This document shows positions 53,652 through 63,193 of a stretch of 64,000 bases of DNA, in pieces. Below the pieces are notes generated by a model that saw nothing but the letters and a program-made list of their open reading frames with translations, ran no database searches and was not told the origin of the DNA. This stretch comes from Sphingobacterium kitahiroshimense (GTDB lineage Bacteria; Bacteroidota; Bacteroidia; Sphingobacteriales; Sphingobacteriaceae): positions 1,860,001 to 1,924,000 of the forward strand of contig NZ_JAOQNK010000001.1 of NCBI RefSeq assembly GCF_025961315.1, read 5' to 3'. A program made the position numbers and the translations under genes. Every line of letters starts with the position of its first letter. The stretch's first letter is position 1.

Positions 53652-54557
53652 TTAAAAATTATATAAATCGACAGCGATTTTAAATGTTTCGCAATGTGCA
53701 TTAACAATATCTTTGATATGCAAAGAATAGCCTCCTCCCATACAAACTTGAACTGGAACCTGATATTGCAAACAATTTAACAGAACAAACTCATCTCTTA
53801 ATCGACAGCCTGCTGGAGAAAGTTTCAATTTCCCCAATTTATCTGTCGCCAGAATATCAACTCCGGCCTGGTAAAAAACAAAATCTGGTTTGACTTTGTT
53901 AAAGAGATTCGGCAGATGCTTGCTAAGCAACTGCAAATATACATCATCAGTTATACCATCCGAAACAGGAAGATCCAAATCAGAACTTTCTTTGATAAAT
54001 GGAAAATTTTTATCCCCGTGAATCGAAAAAGTAAAAACATCTCGGTCGTCTTGAAATATATGAGCGGTTCCGTTGCCCTGATGCACATCGAGGTCGATGA
54101 TTAAAATTTTTTTTGCCAGCTTATTTTTAAGCAAATAACGAGCGGCCACAGCTTGATCATTCAATAAACAAAAGCCTTCTCCAAAATCATAACCCGCGTG
54201 ATGCGTTCCACCTGCAATATTAAACGAAATACCATTTTGTTGCGCATATAGTGCGGACTTTATCGTACCATCTACCAGATAACGTTCACGATCAACTAGA
54301 CTCCTTGTTAAAGGAAAACCAATTCTCCGAACCATCTTAGGATCTAATGTCAGATCAAATAAAGCCTGCACATAGCCGGGGTCATGCGCTAAACAAGCAA
54401 TTTCAAATGACACAAGTAGAGGTTCAAAAAAATTTTCCGCTTTCACTACCCCTTCGTGCAATAGCTGTAATGGAATCAATTCATATTTTTCCATCGGAAA
54501 TCGATGGCCTGCACGTACAGGATGAATATATTCGGGATGGTACGCGATCTTTAACAA
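53652..54557 (-). CDS. histone deacetylase-family amidohydrolase
   Basis: A class II/AcuC-like zinc deacylase of 301 residues. Active-site features are FNIAGGTHHAGYDFGEGFCLLND (His-His dyad), ILIIDLDVHQGNGTAHIF (Asp and His zinc ligands), FVFYQAGVDILATDKLG (Asp ligand) and QVCMGGGYS. It starts with TTG at 54557 (MLKIAYHPEY), since no ATG is present and the family begins this way. The substrate may be acetylated proteins or small amides. It heads the operon with YejK and DUF3810. Confidence 0.9.
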   Translation of the reverse strand: MLKIAYHPEYIHPVRAGHRFPMEKYELIPLQLLHEGVVKAENFFEPLLVSFEIACLAHDPGYVQALFDLTLDPKMVRRIGFPLTRSLVDRERYLVDGTIKSALYAQQNGISFNIAGGTHHAGYDFGEGFCLLNDQAVAARYLLKNKLAKKILIIDLDVHQGNGTAHIFQDDRDVFTFSIHGDKNFPFIKESSDLDLPVSDGITDDVYLQLLSKHLPNLFNKVKPDFVFYQAGVDILATDKLGKLKLSPAGCRLRDEFVLLNCLQYQVPVQVCMGGGYSLHIKDIVNAHCETFKIAVDLYNF

Positions 54558-54685
54558 AGCTGTATATTTAAAACTTCACTAAGATAATAAAAAGGATATT
54601 TAATGGTTTTTATTGTGGATAATATTTAAAAATAATTGTTTCCCCCTCTAAAAAATAGCATATTTGATTTCAACTAATTAAATTT

Positions 54686-55321
54686 ATGGAACTTAGCACC
54701 AAACCACAATTATCAGCCGAAGAGCAACGTGTATTAGGCTCTTTAATCGAGAAGTCAAAGGTCACCCCAGAATATTACCCGATGTCACTGAACGGTCTCC
54801 AAAGTGCCTGCAACCAAAAAACGGCTCGAAGACCTGTGGTACAATATTCCGATGAGACCATTATCAATACCTTAGCCATACTGAAAAAAAAGGGTCTTAT
54901 CGCGCATGTTATAGGTGGAGGTAGCCGTGTGACAAAGTATAAACATAATTTTGCCATACAATTTCCATTAGTTCCATCAGAACTAGCAATCATCTGTCTT
55001 CTACTACTTCGCGGACCATTAACAGCCGGAGAAATAAATTCAAATTCAGGTCGTCTGTATGATTTTGAAGCCTTGGAAGACATTACAGAACATCTTGAAA
55101 AATTAGCATCTGAAGGATTTGTAAAAGCATTAGAAAAACAACCAGGACATAAGGAAGTGCGATATATACATTTACTCGGTGATATCGATTTGGAACAATT
55201 TGAGCAAATACATCCCCCTTCCGAAAATACGGTACTCCTTCATAAAAGAATTGAAACATTAGAACAAGAATTAGCACAATTGAAACAACAATTTCAAGAA
55301 CTTTGGGATGAACTGCATTAA
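54686..55321 (+). CDS. YceH family protein (DUF480)
   Basis: A 211-residue protein made of two winged-helix domains, with signature LSAEEQRVLGSLIEKSKVTPEYYP, then SLNGLQSACNQKTARRPVV, LLLLRGPLTAGEINSNSGRL and a C-terminal coiled coil (LHKRIETLEQELAQLKQQF). Family function unknown. Confidence 0.93.
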   Translation: MELSTKPQLSAEEQRVLGSLIEKSKVTPEYYPMSLNGLQSACNQKTARRPVVQYSDETIINTLAILKKKGLIAHVIGGGSRVTKYKHNFAIQFPLVPSELAIICLLLLRGPLTAGEINSNSGRLYDFEALEDITEHLEKLASEGFVKALEKQPGHKEVRYIHLLGDIDLEQFEQIHPPSENTVLLHKRIETLEQELAQLKQQFQELWDELH

Positions 55322-55497
55322 AATAGACTGCTTATTTTATCCTTCTTTCAATGTGATTTATTAAGAATCGCGAGCGCACAATGGTAAGCTCAACTTCAAA
55401 AAAGATCATGTGATGTTAGATAAAAATAAAATCGGTTTACATTATTTAAATCCGCAGCTTCGCTTTACTTTTTATAAACAATATAAAACGGAACAAC

Positions 55498-56376
55498 ATG
55501 AAATTTGGACAGGTATCAAATCCACAAGAAATAGATTTTACGTTACCCCCTACTTCCCCGGATACGCTAAAATTATTAAAAAAGAATAAAAACAAGGAAG
55601 CATTTGCCATCTATGTCGGATGTGCTAAGTGGAATAAATCGGACTTAAAGGGCTTTTATCCGAAAGGAACGAAAGATGAACTTCCCTACTACAGTAGCCA
55701 GTTTAACAGTATTGAACTCAATGCAACCTTTTATAATGCACCATCAAAAGAGCAAGTTGAGACTTGGAAAAAAAAGACTCCCACAGACTTTAAATTTTTC
55801 CCTAAAATACCGCAATCAATAAGTCATTATAGCCGTCTATTAAACACTGATGAAAAAGTAAAGGAATTTACAGATAATATCGCTCTCTTTGAAGAAAAGT
55901 TAGGAATGATCTTCTTACAAATGCATGATAACTATAAACCAAAAGATATGGAACGCCTCCGTGAGTTTATCTCTAAATTTCCGAAAGGACTACCACTTGC
56001 AGTAGAAGTTCGTAATCAGGAATGGTTTTCCAAAGCTGAAACAGCAACTGCATTTTACAAGTTACTTGAGCAATTTGACATTACAAATATCTTAGTTGAC
56101 ACAGCAGGAAGACGCGACCTCTTACATATGCATTTAACTACTCCATCGGCATTCATTCGCTATGTCGGAGCCAATGATCCATCTGATTACACCAGATTGG
56201 ACGACTGGGTTATGGTCATTAAACAATGGCGGGAAGCAGGTCTACAGAAACTATATTTTTTCATTCATCAAAATATCGAACTGGAATCACCACTTTTAGC
56301 AAGTTATTTCATCAAAAAGCTGAATAAGGAATTAAAACTTGATTTACATATCCCAGGTAGTGATAAATTATTTTAA
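55498..56376 (+). CDS. DUF72 family TIM-barrel protein
   Basis: A 292-residue DUF72 (YecE-like) protein with IYVGCAKWNKSDLKGFYPKG, YYSSQFNSIELNATFYNAPS, FFPKIPQSISHYSRL, LGMIFLQMHDNYKPKDMERL and AVEVRNQEWF. The fold is related to endonuclease IV-like barrels; function unknown. Confidence 0.92.
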   Translation: MKFGQVSNPQEIDFTLPPTSPDTLKLLKKNKNKEAFAIYVGCAKWNKSDLKGFYPKGTKDELPYYSSQFNSIELNATFYNAPSKEQVETWKKKTPTDFKFFPKIPQSISHYSRLLNTDEKVKEFTDNIALFEEKLGMIFLQMHDNYKPKDMERLREFISKFPKGLPLAVEVRNQEWFSKAETATAFYKLLEQFDITNILVDTAGRRDLLHMHLTTPSAFIRYVGANDPSDYTRLDDWVMVIKQWREAGLQKLYFFIHQNIELESPLLASYFIKKLNKELKLDLHIPGSDKLF

Positions 56377-56430
56377 AATTATCACTTAGCAGTGCATGAT
56401 ATAAATTGTAACTCTAGCTTAGAATATCAT

Positions 56431-56472
56431 GTAAAAAAAGAGGCATCCTTAAATAAAGGATGCCTCTTTTTG
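56431..56472. terminator. bidirectional terminator
   Basis: AAAAAGAGGCATCCTT (56435-56450) pairs with AAGGATGCCTCTTTTT (56456-56471). It lies between DUF72 and enolase. Confidence 0.85.
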
Positions 56473-56486
56473 ATATTTATTGCAAA

Positions 56487-57794
<1,308 letters not shown>

Positions 57795-57827
57795 TTAAAC
57801 TTTTTATATAGTATTTTATACAATACT

Positions 57828-57879
57828 TAGTGTAATTTTTACACTAAAAAATTATATTCTGATTTAATAATCAAATATA
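57828..57879 (-). promoter_or_regulatory. enolase promoter element and 5' UTR hairpin
   Basis: TATATTTG (minus strand, 57879-57872) would start a leader of about 80 bases. In it TAGTGTAA and TTACACTA (57828-57846, 3-base loop) form a perfect 8-bp hairpin, which may stabilise the mRNA. No TTTG -33 box at the canonical distance. Confidence 0.4.
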
Positions 57880-57945
57880 AATAAAATTGAGCTTATTAAA
57901 AAACGTAAACCACAATTTTATGGCAAGAATGAATATATAAAGTGC

Positions 57946-57973
57946 AAAAAAAGAGGTTAGCAAATTGCTAACC
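57946..57973 (-). terminator. terminator of carA
   Basis: GGTTAGCAA (57955-57963) pairs with TTGCTAACC (57965-57973), T-run on the minus strand. Confidence 0.8.
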
Positions 57974-57993
57974 CCTATCTTTATACTAATCGA

Positions 57994-59094
57994 TTATTTT
58001 TTAATTAACTCAATGAAATCATCAAATAAATAACGTGAATCATGTGGACCAGGTGACGACTCTGGATGATATTGTACCGAGAACGCATTTTTTCCAATTA
58101 CACGGATACCTTCAATCGATTGGTCATTTAAATTGATGTGCGTAACTTCAACTTTATCTGACTGTTCAATATCTTCTGCAACAACACCAAAGCCATGATT
58201 CTGTGAGGTAATCTCACAACGGTTAGCAATAATATTCTTAACCGGATGGTTGATACCACGGTGACCGTTGTGCATTTTTTTCGTACGGATATCATTTGCC
58301 AAAGCCAATATCTGGTGTCCAAGACAGATTCCAAACATCGGTTGGTCTGCCGCTAAGATATCTTTTACCGTTTGAATTGCGTAACTCATCGCTGATGGAT
58401 CACCAGGACCATTAGAGATGAAATATCCTGCAGGATTCCATTCTTGCATTTCTGCAAAAGTAGTTTTAGCAGGGAATACTTTTGCATACACTTCTCTTTG
58501 AGAGAAATTGCGAAGAATATTCTTTTTAATACCTAAATCTAATACTGCCACACGTACAGGAGCATCTTCATTACCATAAAAATAAGGTTCTGTTGTAGAA
58601 ACCTGAGATGATAATTCAAGTCCATCCATGGAAGGAACAGTAGCTAAAGTAGCTTTTAATGCTTCAACATCTAAGTTTTCAGATGAAATAATAGCATTCA
58701 TTGCACCTTTATTACGGATATGACGCACCAAAGATCGCGTATCAATATCTGAAATACCAACTAAATTTCCCTCTTCAAAATAGCTCTGAATAGATTCGTC
58801 GGCCATTTTACGACTATAGTTAATATTATAATTTTTACAAACTAATCCTGCGATTTGAATCTTACCAGATTCAGTATCATCTTCATCAATTCCATAGTTA
58901 CCAATATGGGCATTGGTTGTTACCATAATTTGTCCGAAATATGAGGGATCGGTAAAAATCTCTTGGTAACCTGTAGTTCCGGTATTGAAACAAATTTCGC
59001 CAGTAGTCGTTCCAATTTTTCCCGCTGCTTTTCCGTGATAAACCGTTCCGTCTTCTAAAACTAAAATTGCAGGCAATTTGCTGTAGTTGGTCAT
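57994..59094 (-). CDS. carA: carbamoyl phosphate synthase small subunit
   Basis: Glutaminase subunit that passes ammonia to CarB for carbamoyl phosphate, the precursor of pyrimidines and arginine. The N-terminal domain has LEDGTVYHGKAAGK and FNTGTTGYQEIFTDPSY. The class I amidotransferase domain has the nucleophile in MFGICLGHQILALA and the His/Glu in FSVQYHPESSPGPHD. 366 residues. carB is not adjacent. A leader with a 25-codon ORF and a terminator hairpin lies upstream and suggests attenuation. Confidence 0.97.
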   Translation of the reverse strand: MTNYSKLPAILVLEDGTVYHGKAAGKIGTTTGEICFNTGTTGYQEIFTDPSYFGQIMVTTNAHIGNYGIDEDDTESGKIQIAGLVCKNYNINYSRKMADESIQSYFEEGNLVGISDIDTRSLVRHIRNKGAMNAIISSENLDVEALKATLATVPSMDGLELSSQVSTTEPYFYGNEDAPVRVAVLDLGIKKNILRNFSQREVYAKVFPAKTTFAEMQEWNPAGYFISNGPGDPSAMSYAIQTVKDILAADQPMFGICLGHQILALANDIRTKKMHNGHRGINHPVKNIIANRCEITSQNHGFGVVAEDIEQSDKVEVTHINLNDQSIEGIRVIGKNAFSVQYHPESSPGPHDSRYLFDDFIELIKK

Positions 59095-59153
59095 TATTTA
59101 TTAAATATAAAATTGTTTTTCCTAATTCCTTGCTTTATCGAAGTTTTGGTGTA

Positions 59154-59175
59154 TAAAAAAAGCCCTAAATGGGCT
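59154..59175 (-). terminator. terminator hairpin in the carA leader (candidate attenuator)
   Basis: On the minus strand AGCCC-ATTTA-GGGCT (59175-59161) is followed by seven T. It lies 60-80 bases upstream of the carA ATG and 6 bases after the stop of a small leader ORF. The alternative reading, a plain terminator for the TM2 gene 200 bases upstream, is less likely because a promoter element and the leader ORF lie between. Confidence 0.65.
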
Positions 59176-59181
59176 AAATAA

Positions 59182-59259
59182 TCAATTAACAATTGATTCA
59201 ACGATAACGAAATTATCGTTTTTTACAACATTTGCGAAAGCATTTACTTCAATTTTCAC
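59182..59259 (-). CDS. candidate carA leader peptide (25 residues)
   Basis: GTG 59259 to TGA 59182 encodes 25 residues beginning MKIEVNAFANVVKND and ending IVESIVN. The start is 6 bases after a TACCTTTG promoter element. The 3' half of the ORF contains two perfect hairpins: AACGATAA/TTATCGTT (59200-59220, 5-base loop) and TCAATT/AATTGA (59182-59196, 3-base loop). The terminator stem begins 6 bases after the stop, so a ribosome reaching the stop would cover or disturb it. This is the geometry of a translation-coupled attenuator such as E. coli pyrBI. Coding is inferred, not proven. Confidence 0.5.
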   Translation of the reverse strand: MKIEVNAFANVVKNDNFVIVESIVN

Positions 59260-59265
59260 AGGAGA

Positions 59266-59273
59266 CAAAGGTA
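59266..59273 (-). promoter_or_regulatory. -7 element of the carA leader transcript
   Basis: TACCTTTG on the minus strand, 6 bases before the GTG of the leader ORF. A TTTG at 59289-59286 is too close (12 bases) to be a canonical -33 box. Confidence 0.5.
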
Positions 59274-59374
59274 TAACAAAATCATCAAAGTAAAAAGACT
59301 TTTTTTATAATAGTGTGATATTCCAAAAATATAACGTTAAAATCACCAATCTTAATAAGATAATGAAGTGTTTA

Positions 59375-59707
59375 TTAATTACTTTCAATTACATTGCCCG
59401 ATGCATCGCGAAAATTCCCAATGACAATCATAACAAGATCAATAATATACCAGATACCACATCCGCCAAAGGTCAATAATTGAATAATCCCAGTACCGAT
59501 CTTACCTACATAAAAACGGTAAACACCAAACGGTCCTAAAAAAATACAAAGTAATAAACAGGCTAACCACCTCTCATCTCTATTTTGATTATTTGATTGC
59601 TGGGTATAATACATCGGTTGACGAACACCACATGATGGACATATTTCTGCCTTCGCATTAATAATAGCTCCGCATTCTACACAATATTTTTGTGCTGCTT
59701 GATTCAT
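59375..59707 (-). CDS. zinc-ribbon and TM2 domain membrane protein
   Basis: A 110-residue protein. An N-terminal zinc ribbon (KYCVECGAIINAKAEICPSCG) is followed by a linker and a TM2 domain: two membrane helices around LACLLLCIFLGPFGVYRFYVG and GCGIWYIIDLVMIVIG, with the DRF-like YRFYVGK turn between. The cellular role of bacterial TM2 proteins is unknown. Confidence 0.92.
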   Translation of the reverse strand: MNQAAQKYCVECGAIINAKAEICPSCGVRQPMYYTQQSNNQNRDERWLACLLLCIFLGPFGVYRFYVGKIGTGIIQLLTFGGCGIWYIIDLVMIVIGNFRDASGNVIESN

Positions 59708-59768
59708 AATGTAATTAGTTTAGACAATAAAGTTACAAACTACCGTTCAATACAGGAGCTAAAAAATA

Positions 59769-59802
59769 AAAAAAGCGATTACATCGTATGTAATCGCTTT
59801 TT
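59769..59802. terminator. bidirectional terminator
   Basis: GCGATTACAT (59775-59784) pairs with ATGTAATCGC (59788-59797), A-run and T-run flanks. It lies next to the obgE stop on the minus strand. Confidence 0.8.
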
Positions 59803-59820
59803 CTACCAAAAAACAATCAA

Positions 59821-60819
59821 TTACAAATTGATTGCTTTCCAGATCATATCCTTCAATTGCAAAATATTTTTTCCTGCAACAGATGATATAAATATATACG
59901 GTAATCCTTCCGGAACTTCTTTTTCCATTTCTCTCTCCAATTCATCATCCAACATATCAGCCTTAGTAATTGCCAATAATTTTGGTTTATCACGAAGTTC
60001 TGGATTATAAACTGAAAGCTCATTTAATAAAATATCATATTCCTGCTTTATCGTGCGCTCAGTATCTGCGGGCACCATAAACAGCAACACAGAATTTCGT
60101 TCAATGTGTCTTAAGAATCGATATCCTAAACCCTTACCTTTAGAGGCACCCTCAATAATACCAGGAATATCTGCCATTACAAAAGATTTCCCATCACGAT
60201 AACTCACGATACCAAGATTAGGAACTAAGGTAGTAAAAGGATAGTTCGCAATTTCAGGTTTCGCCGCTGAAACAACAGATAATAGTGTAGATTTTCCCGC
60301 ATTTGGAAAACCAACCAATCCTACGTCAGCTAATACTTTCAACTCTAGAATAATCCAACGCTCTTGTCCAGGCAAACCCGGTTGTGCAAAACGTGGCGTC
60401 TGCTGAGTTGAAGATTTAAAGTGCCAGTTACCTAATCCACCTTTACCACCAGGAGTTAAAATTTGTGTCTCTCCATCCTCGGTGATTTCAAATAAAACCT
60501 CTCCCGTTTCAGCATCTTTAGCCACTGTCCCTACAGGAACCTCTAAAATTTCATCCTTCCCTGAGGCACCCGTACTTGTAGCAGAACTACCTGATTCACC
60601 ACTGGAAGCAATGATATGCTTCCTATATTTTAGGTGCAATAAAGTCCATAATTGTGTATTCCCTTTAAGGATAATATGACCTCCACGACCACCATCACCT
60701 CCATCGGGTCCACCCTTCATGGTTGTTTTATCTCGATGTAAGTGCGCTGAGCCTGATCCTCCGTGTCCCGATCGACAACACACCTTCACATAATCGACAA
60801 AATTAGAACCTTGCGCCAT
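59821..60819 (-). CDS. obgE: GTPase ObgE/CgtA
   Basis: Ribosome-associated GTPase involved in 50S maturation and stress response. The glycine-rich Obg domain (residues 1-158; [18 protein letters not shown]) precedes the G domain with G1 [11 protein letters not shown]3 [16 protein letters not shown] and G4 ITKADM. 332 residues; there is no C-terminal OCT domain, as is common outside Gram-positives. adk lies 44 bases upstream on the same strand. Confidence 0.96.
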   Translation of the reverse strand: MAQGSNFVDYVKVCCRSGHGGSGSAHLHRDKTTMKGGPDGGDGGRGGHIILKGNTQLWTLLHLKYRKHIIASSGESGSSATSTGASGKDEILEVPVGTVAKDAETGEVLFEITEDGETQILTPGGKGGLGNWHFKSSTQQTPRFAQPGLPGQERWIILELKVLADVGLVGFPNAGKSTLLSVVSAAKPEIANYPFTTLVPNLGIVSYRDGKSFVMADIPGIIEGASKGKGLGYRFLRHIERNSVLLFMVPADTERTIKQEYDILLNELSVYNPELRDKPKLLAITKADMLDDELEREMEKEVPEGLPYIFISSVAGKNILQLKDMIWKAINL

Positions 60820-60863
60820 AGAAATAAAATATATTTGTTATTAAAACGTCTCCGCTTTATTAT

Positions 60864-61433
60864 TTAATAATTGTCAATAATAGCAGTCAATTCTCCAAAA
60901 ATAAAATCGATATCACCAATACCGTTTACTTTGGACAATTTACCTTGTGCTTCATAATAAGGTAACACATGAATAGTTTTTGTAAAATATTCATCAATAC
61001 GTTTTACCAATTTATCAGCAGCATCATCCGCACGGCCAGAAATCTCCTGACGTTTAGCAATGCGTGTTTTTAATTCATCTTCATTTACATCTAAAGCTAT
61101 AACTACAGAGATAGAAGAATTAATACCAGTTAAAAATGCGTCCAACGCTTCTGCTTGTGCCACAGTACGTGGAAAGCCATCAAAAATAAATCCTTTTGCG
61201 TCCGGATTTTTCTTCACCTCCTCTTCCAACATCGCAATCGTAACCGAATCAGGCACTAAGTTTCCGTCAGCAATAATCTGACTGACTTGTTGACCTAGAG
61301 CTGTCTGGTTTTGAATATGAGCTCTAAAGATATCACCTGTTGAAACATGAACTAACTGATATTTATCGATAAGCTTCTGCGATTGTGTTCCCTTTCCTGC
61401 CCCCGGAGGGCCAAATATTACAAGGTTTAGCAT
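60864..61433 (-). CDS. adk: adenylate kinase
   Basis: Interconverts ATP + AMP and 2 ADP. The P-loop is FGPPGAGKGTQSQ at the N-terminus, with STGDIFRAHI and the AMP-binding FIFDGFPRTVAQAEAL. The LID is of the short type (EISGRADD) without zinc cysteines. The ATG at 61433 gives MLNLVIFGPPG and 189 residues; the frame extends to 61499, but the added part would lie in the upstream tRNA terminator. Probably cotranscribed with obgE. Confidence 0.96.
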   Translation of the reverse strand: MLNLVIFGPPGAGKGTQSQKLIDKYQLVHVSTGDIFRAHIQNQTALGQQVSQIIADGNLVPDSVTIAMLEEEVKKNPDAKGFIFDGFPRTVAQAEALDAFLTGINSSISVVIALDVNEDELKTRIAKRQEISGRADDAADKLVKRIDEYFTKTIHVLPYYEAQGKLSKVNGIGDIDFIFGELTAIIDNY

Positions 61434-61461
61434 AGTAGTATTTAGAGTAATAGAGTAAAAA

Positions 61462-61497
61462 AATAAAAGCCTAATCGCTATATTGATTAGGCTTTTC
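61462..61497 (-). terminator. terminator of the first tRNA-Arg
   Basis: AAAAGCCTAATC (61465-61476) pairs with GATTAGGCTTTT (61485-61496), T-rich on the minus strand. It stands between the tRNA gene and adk. Confidence 0.8.
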
Positions 61498-61503
61498 AAA
61501 TAG

Positions 61504-61577
61504 TGCGCTCAAAGGGAGTCGAACCCCTAACCTCCTGATCCGTAGTCAGGTGCTCTATCCAATTGAGCCATGAGCGC
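61504..61577 (-). tRNA. tRNA-Arg (anticodon ACG)
   Basis: A 74-base cloverleaf read on the minus strand. Acceptor GCGCTCA pairs with TGAGCGC, discriminator A, anticodon arm CCTGA-CTACGGA-TCAGG with ACG at positions 34-36, T-loop GGTTCGACTCC. CCA is not encoded. The A34 of ACG is normally edited to inosine by TadA to read CGU, CGC and CGA. It has its own promoter and terminator. Confidence 0.97.
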
Positions 61578-61624
61578 GTCAACCATTACGTCATCTTCAT
61601 TGCTGTTCTTCCGTTTTGGTGATG

Positions 61625-61655
61625 CAAATATAGGCAAAATAGCACTGCCTCCAAA
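61625..61655 (-). promoter_or_regulatory. promoter of the first tRNA-Arg (TTTG-N19-TATATTTG)
   Basis: On the minus strand TTTG (61655-61652), 19 bases, then TATATTTG (61632-61625), a perfect Bacteroidota consensus about 48 bases before the mature tRNA 5' end. Confidence 0.85.
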
Positions 61656-62052
61656 TTTTTTTTTCAATTTTTATCTAATAGACTGATAATGAAACAAAAT
61701 AAAAAATCATCAATCAAATACAATTATGCTTAATCATAATCAACAGATATAAAGAGCTCGCACACGGCGAAATTCGATATATAGAACCACCAAAGAAGAA
61801 TTTTTAATCCCTAAATCACCCATTATACATATTCAAGTTATTTCATCTTTGAAAGGATTATCTTAAAATAATTAAAAAAAGTTTCCCAAAACTCTAAGCA
61901 ATTTTTTCAGTTACTATATAAAATGCTGATTGCATTTGAAATACTTTACCTGTACCTCTGTCAACGCATAAACTAGATCTTATTTTAAAAATAGAAGAAA
62001 ATAAAAACCTTTTAACCAGGAAGACTCGTATAAAAGGAATATGGAATATTCT
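61656..62052. other. intergenic region without recognised features
   Basis: About 400 AT-rich bases between the tRNA-Arg promoter and the end of the secreted protein gene at 62053. Several runs of T and A but no stable hairpin, ORF or repeat that I can support. Confidence 0.5.
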
Positions 62053-62763
62053 TTATTCCAAATCACCAAATTCAACATACAGCTGTTTGTGGTTTATAAA
62101 ACTAACCGGTCGTTTAGTACCCAGAATCATTGCCTTCGACTTACTCCAAGAAAAAGGAACACGATTCTCCCTTTCCTTCAAAACGAGCAGCTGATAAGAC
62201 TTGTCTGTTTTCATCTGCTTAACATCCGATAACTTAACAGACAAAACCTCATGAAAATCAGGTTTTCTACTGATCAAATGGCTCAGAAATTGTTCTTTCA
62301 TATTTCCGAATAAGATGTACTGCAAATTTACAGGCCTTGGATTATCTTTATCAAACTGTTTATAATAGACAACCTGCTTGATTTTAAGAGAAATCGAATC
62401 TAAAAGCTTAAATCCTCCCCTTTCAAAATGACCTCTATATACATTTGCCCTAAATACTTTGGTCTGATTAACCATTTCTGGCAAAACAAAAACTTCTGGT
62501 TCAATCGTATAAACAAATTCTTCAGGAAATGCTAAACGGCTAGTGCGATATTGCTCTAGATCGGCCTTAGAAAATTCAAGCTCCAGAATAATCTGATAGT
62601 CGTGTGGCTGATGAAACATAGGTAAATGTTCAGCATATATAGTCTCTATCCCCATCAATAACATTCCATGAATATTAGGCTTATCAGGATAATGAGCTTG
62701 CTGGGCAGATATTATTTTGAAAGTGAAGAGTAAAAAAAGCAGACAAATACTTTTATAATTCAT
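62053..62763 (-). CDS. exported protein of unknown function
   Basis: A 236-residue protein with a signal peptide (YKSICLLFLLFTFKIISA, cleavage before QQAHYP). The ATG at 62763 is chosen because it gives a standard export signal; the frame stays open to 62832. The mature part has motifs such as NIHGMLLMGIETIYAEHLPMFHQPH and later KQVVYYKQFDKDNPRP, and is rich in aromatic and charged residues. I do not recognise a family. It stands alone between the two tRNA-Arg units. Confidence 0.75.
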   Translation of the reverse strand: MNYKSICLLFLLFTFKIISAQQAHYPDKPNIHGMLLMGIETIYAEHLPMFHQPHDYQIILELEFSKADLEQYRTSRLAFPEEFVYTIEPEVFVLPEMVNQTKVFRANVYRGHFERGGFKLLDSISLKIKQVVYYKQFDKDNPRPVNLQYILFGNMKEQFLSHLISRKPDFHEVLSVKLSDVKQMKTDKSYQLLVLKERENRVPFSWSKSKAMILGTKRPVSFINHKQLYVEFGDLE

Positions 62764-62892
62764 TTTGGCGAAATTTAAATATAGCAACAAAAATAGCGGA
62801 TAGTTAAATAAAGAGTTTAAACGGAGTGTCATATTCCTATTAACCTCAATTAAACTATATGATGAAACCTTCTTTTAATAATTTGGAATGGA

Positions 62893-62925
62893 ACAAAAAA
62901 AGCTTAGTCGTAATGACTAAGCTTT
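62893..62925 (-). terminator. terminator of the second tRNA-Arg
   Basis: AAAGCTTAGTC (62899-62909) pairs with GACTAAGCTTT (62915-62925), 5-base loop, T-run on the minus strand. Confidence 0.85.
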
Positions 62926-62932
62926 CTAGTAG

Positions 62933-63006
62933 TGCACTCAAAGGGAGTCGAACCCCTAACCTCCTGATCCGTAGTCAGGTGCTCTATCCAATTGAGCCAT
63001 GAGTGC
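62933..63006 (-). tRNA. tRNA-Arg (anticodon ACG), second copy
   Basis: A 74-base cloverleaf identical to the first copy except for the third acceptor pair: GCACTCA/TGAGTGC here against GCGCTCA/TGAGCGC there, a G-C to A-T compensatory change. Anticodon ACG, no encoded CCA. It has its own promoter and terminator. Confidence 0.97.
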
Positions 63007-63053
63007 ATTTTGAGCGACTTTTATTTAAAGTCATACCCCTTTGTTTGGTGATA

Positions 63054-63084
63054 CAAATATCGGGACTTTTTTCAATTCTGCAAA
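63054..63084 (-). promoter_or_regulatory. promoter of the second tRNA-Arg (TTTG-N19-GATATTTG)
   Basis: On the minus strand TTTG (63084-63081), 19 bases, then GATATTTG (63061-63054), one mismatch to TAnnTTTG. The spacing is identical to that of the first copy, and the sequence just after the -7 box is nearly the same. Confidence 0.75.
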
Positions 63085-63193
63085 CTATTTTTAAACTTTT
63101 TTAGACAAAAAAAGTAATATTTTTATTATCTTATTGATAGTATTACATTTACAAAGGTTATTTTTTTAATATTTTTTTCACAAAGACGTACTT

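Noticed and set aside
61434..61499. In-frame extension of adk
   Set aside because: It runs through the terminator hairpin of the upstream tRNA gene; the P-loop spacing of adenylate kinase fits the ATG at 61433.
62764..62832. N-terminal extension of the exported protein at 62053
   Set aside because: It would bury the signal peptide inside the protein; the ATG at 62763 gives a normal export signal.
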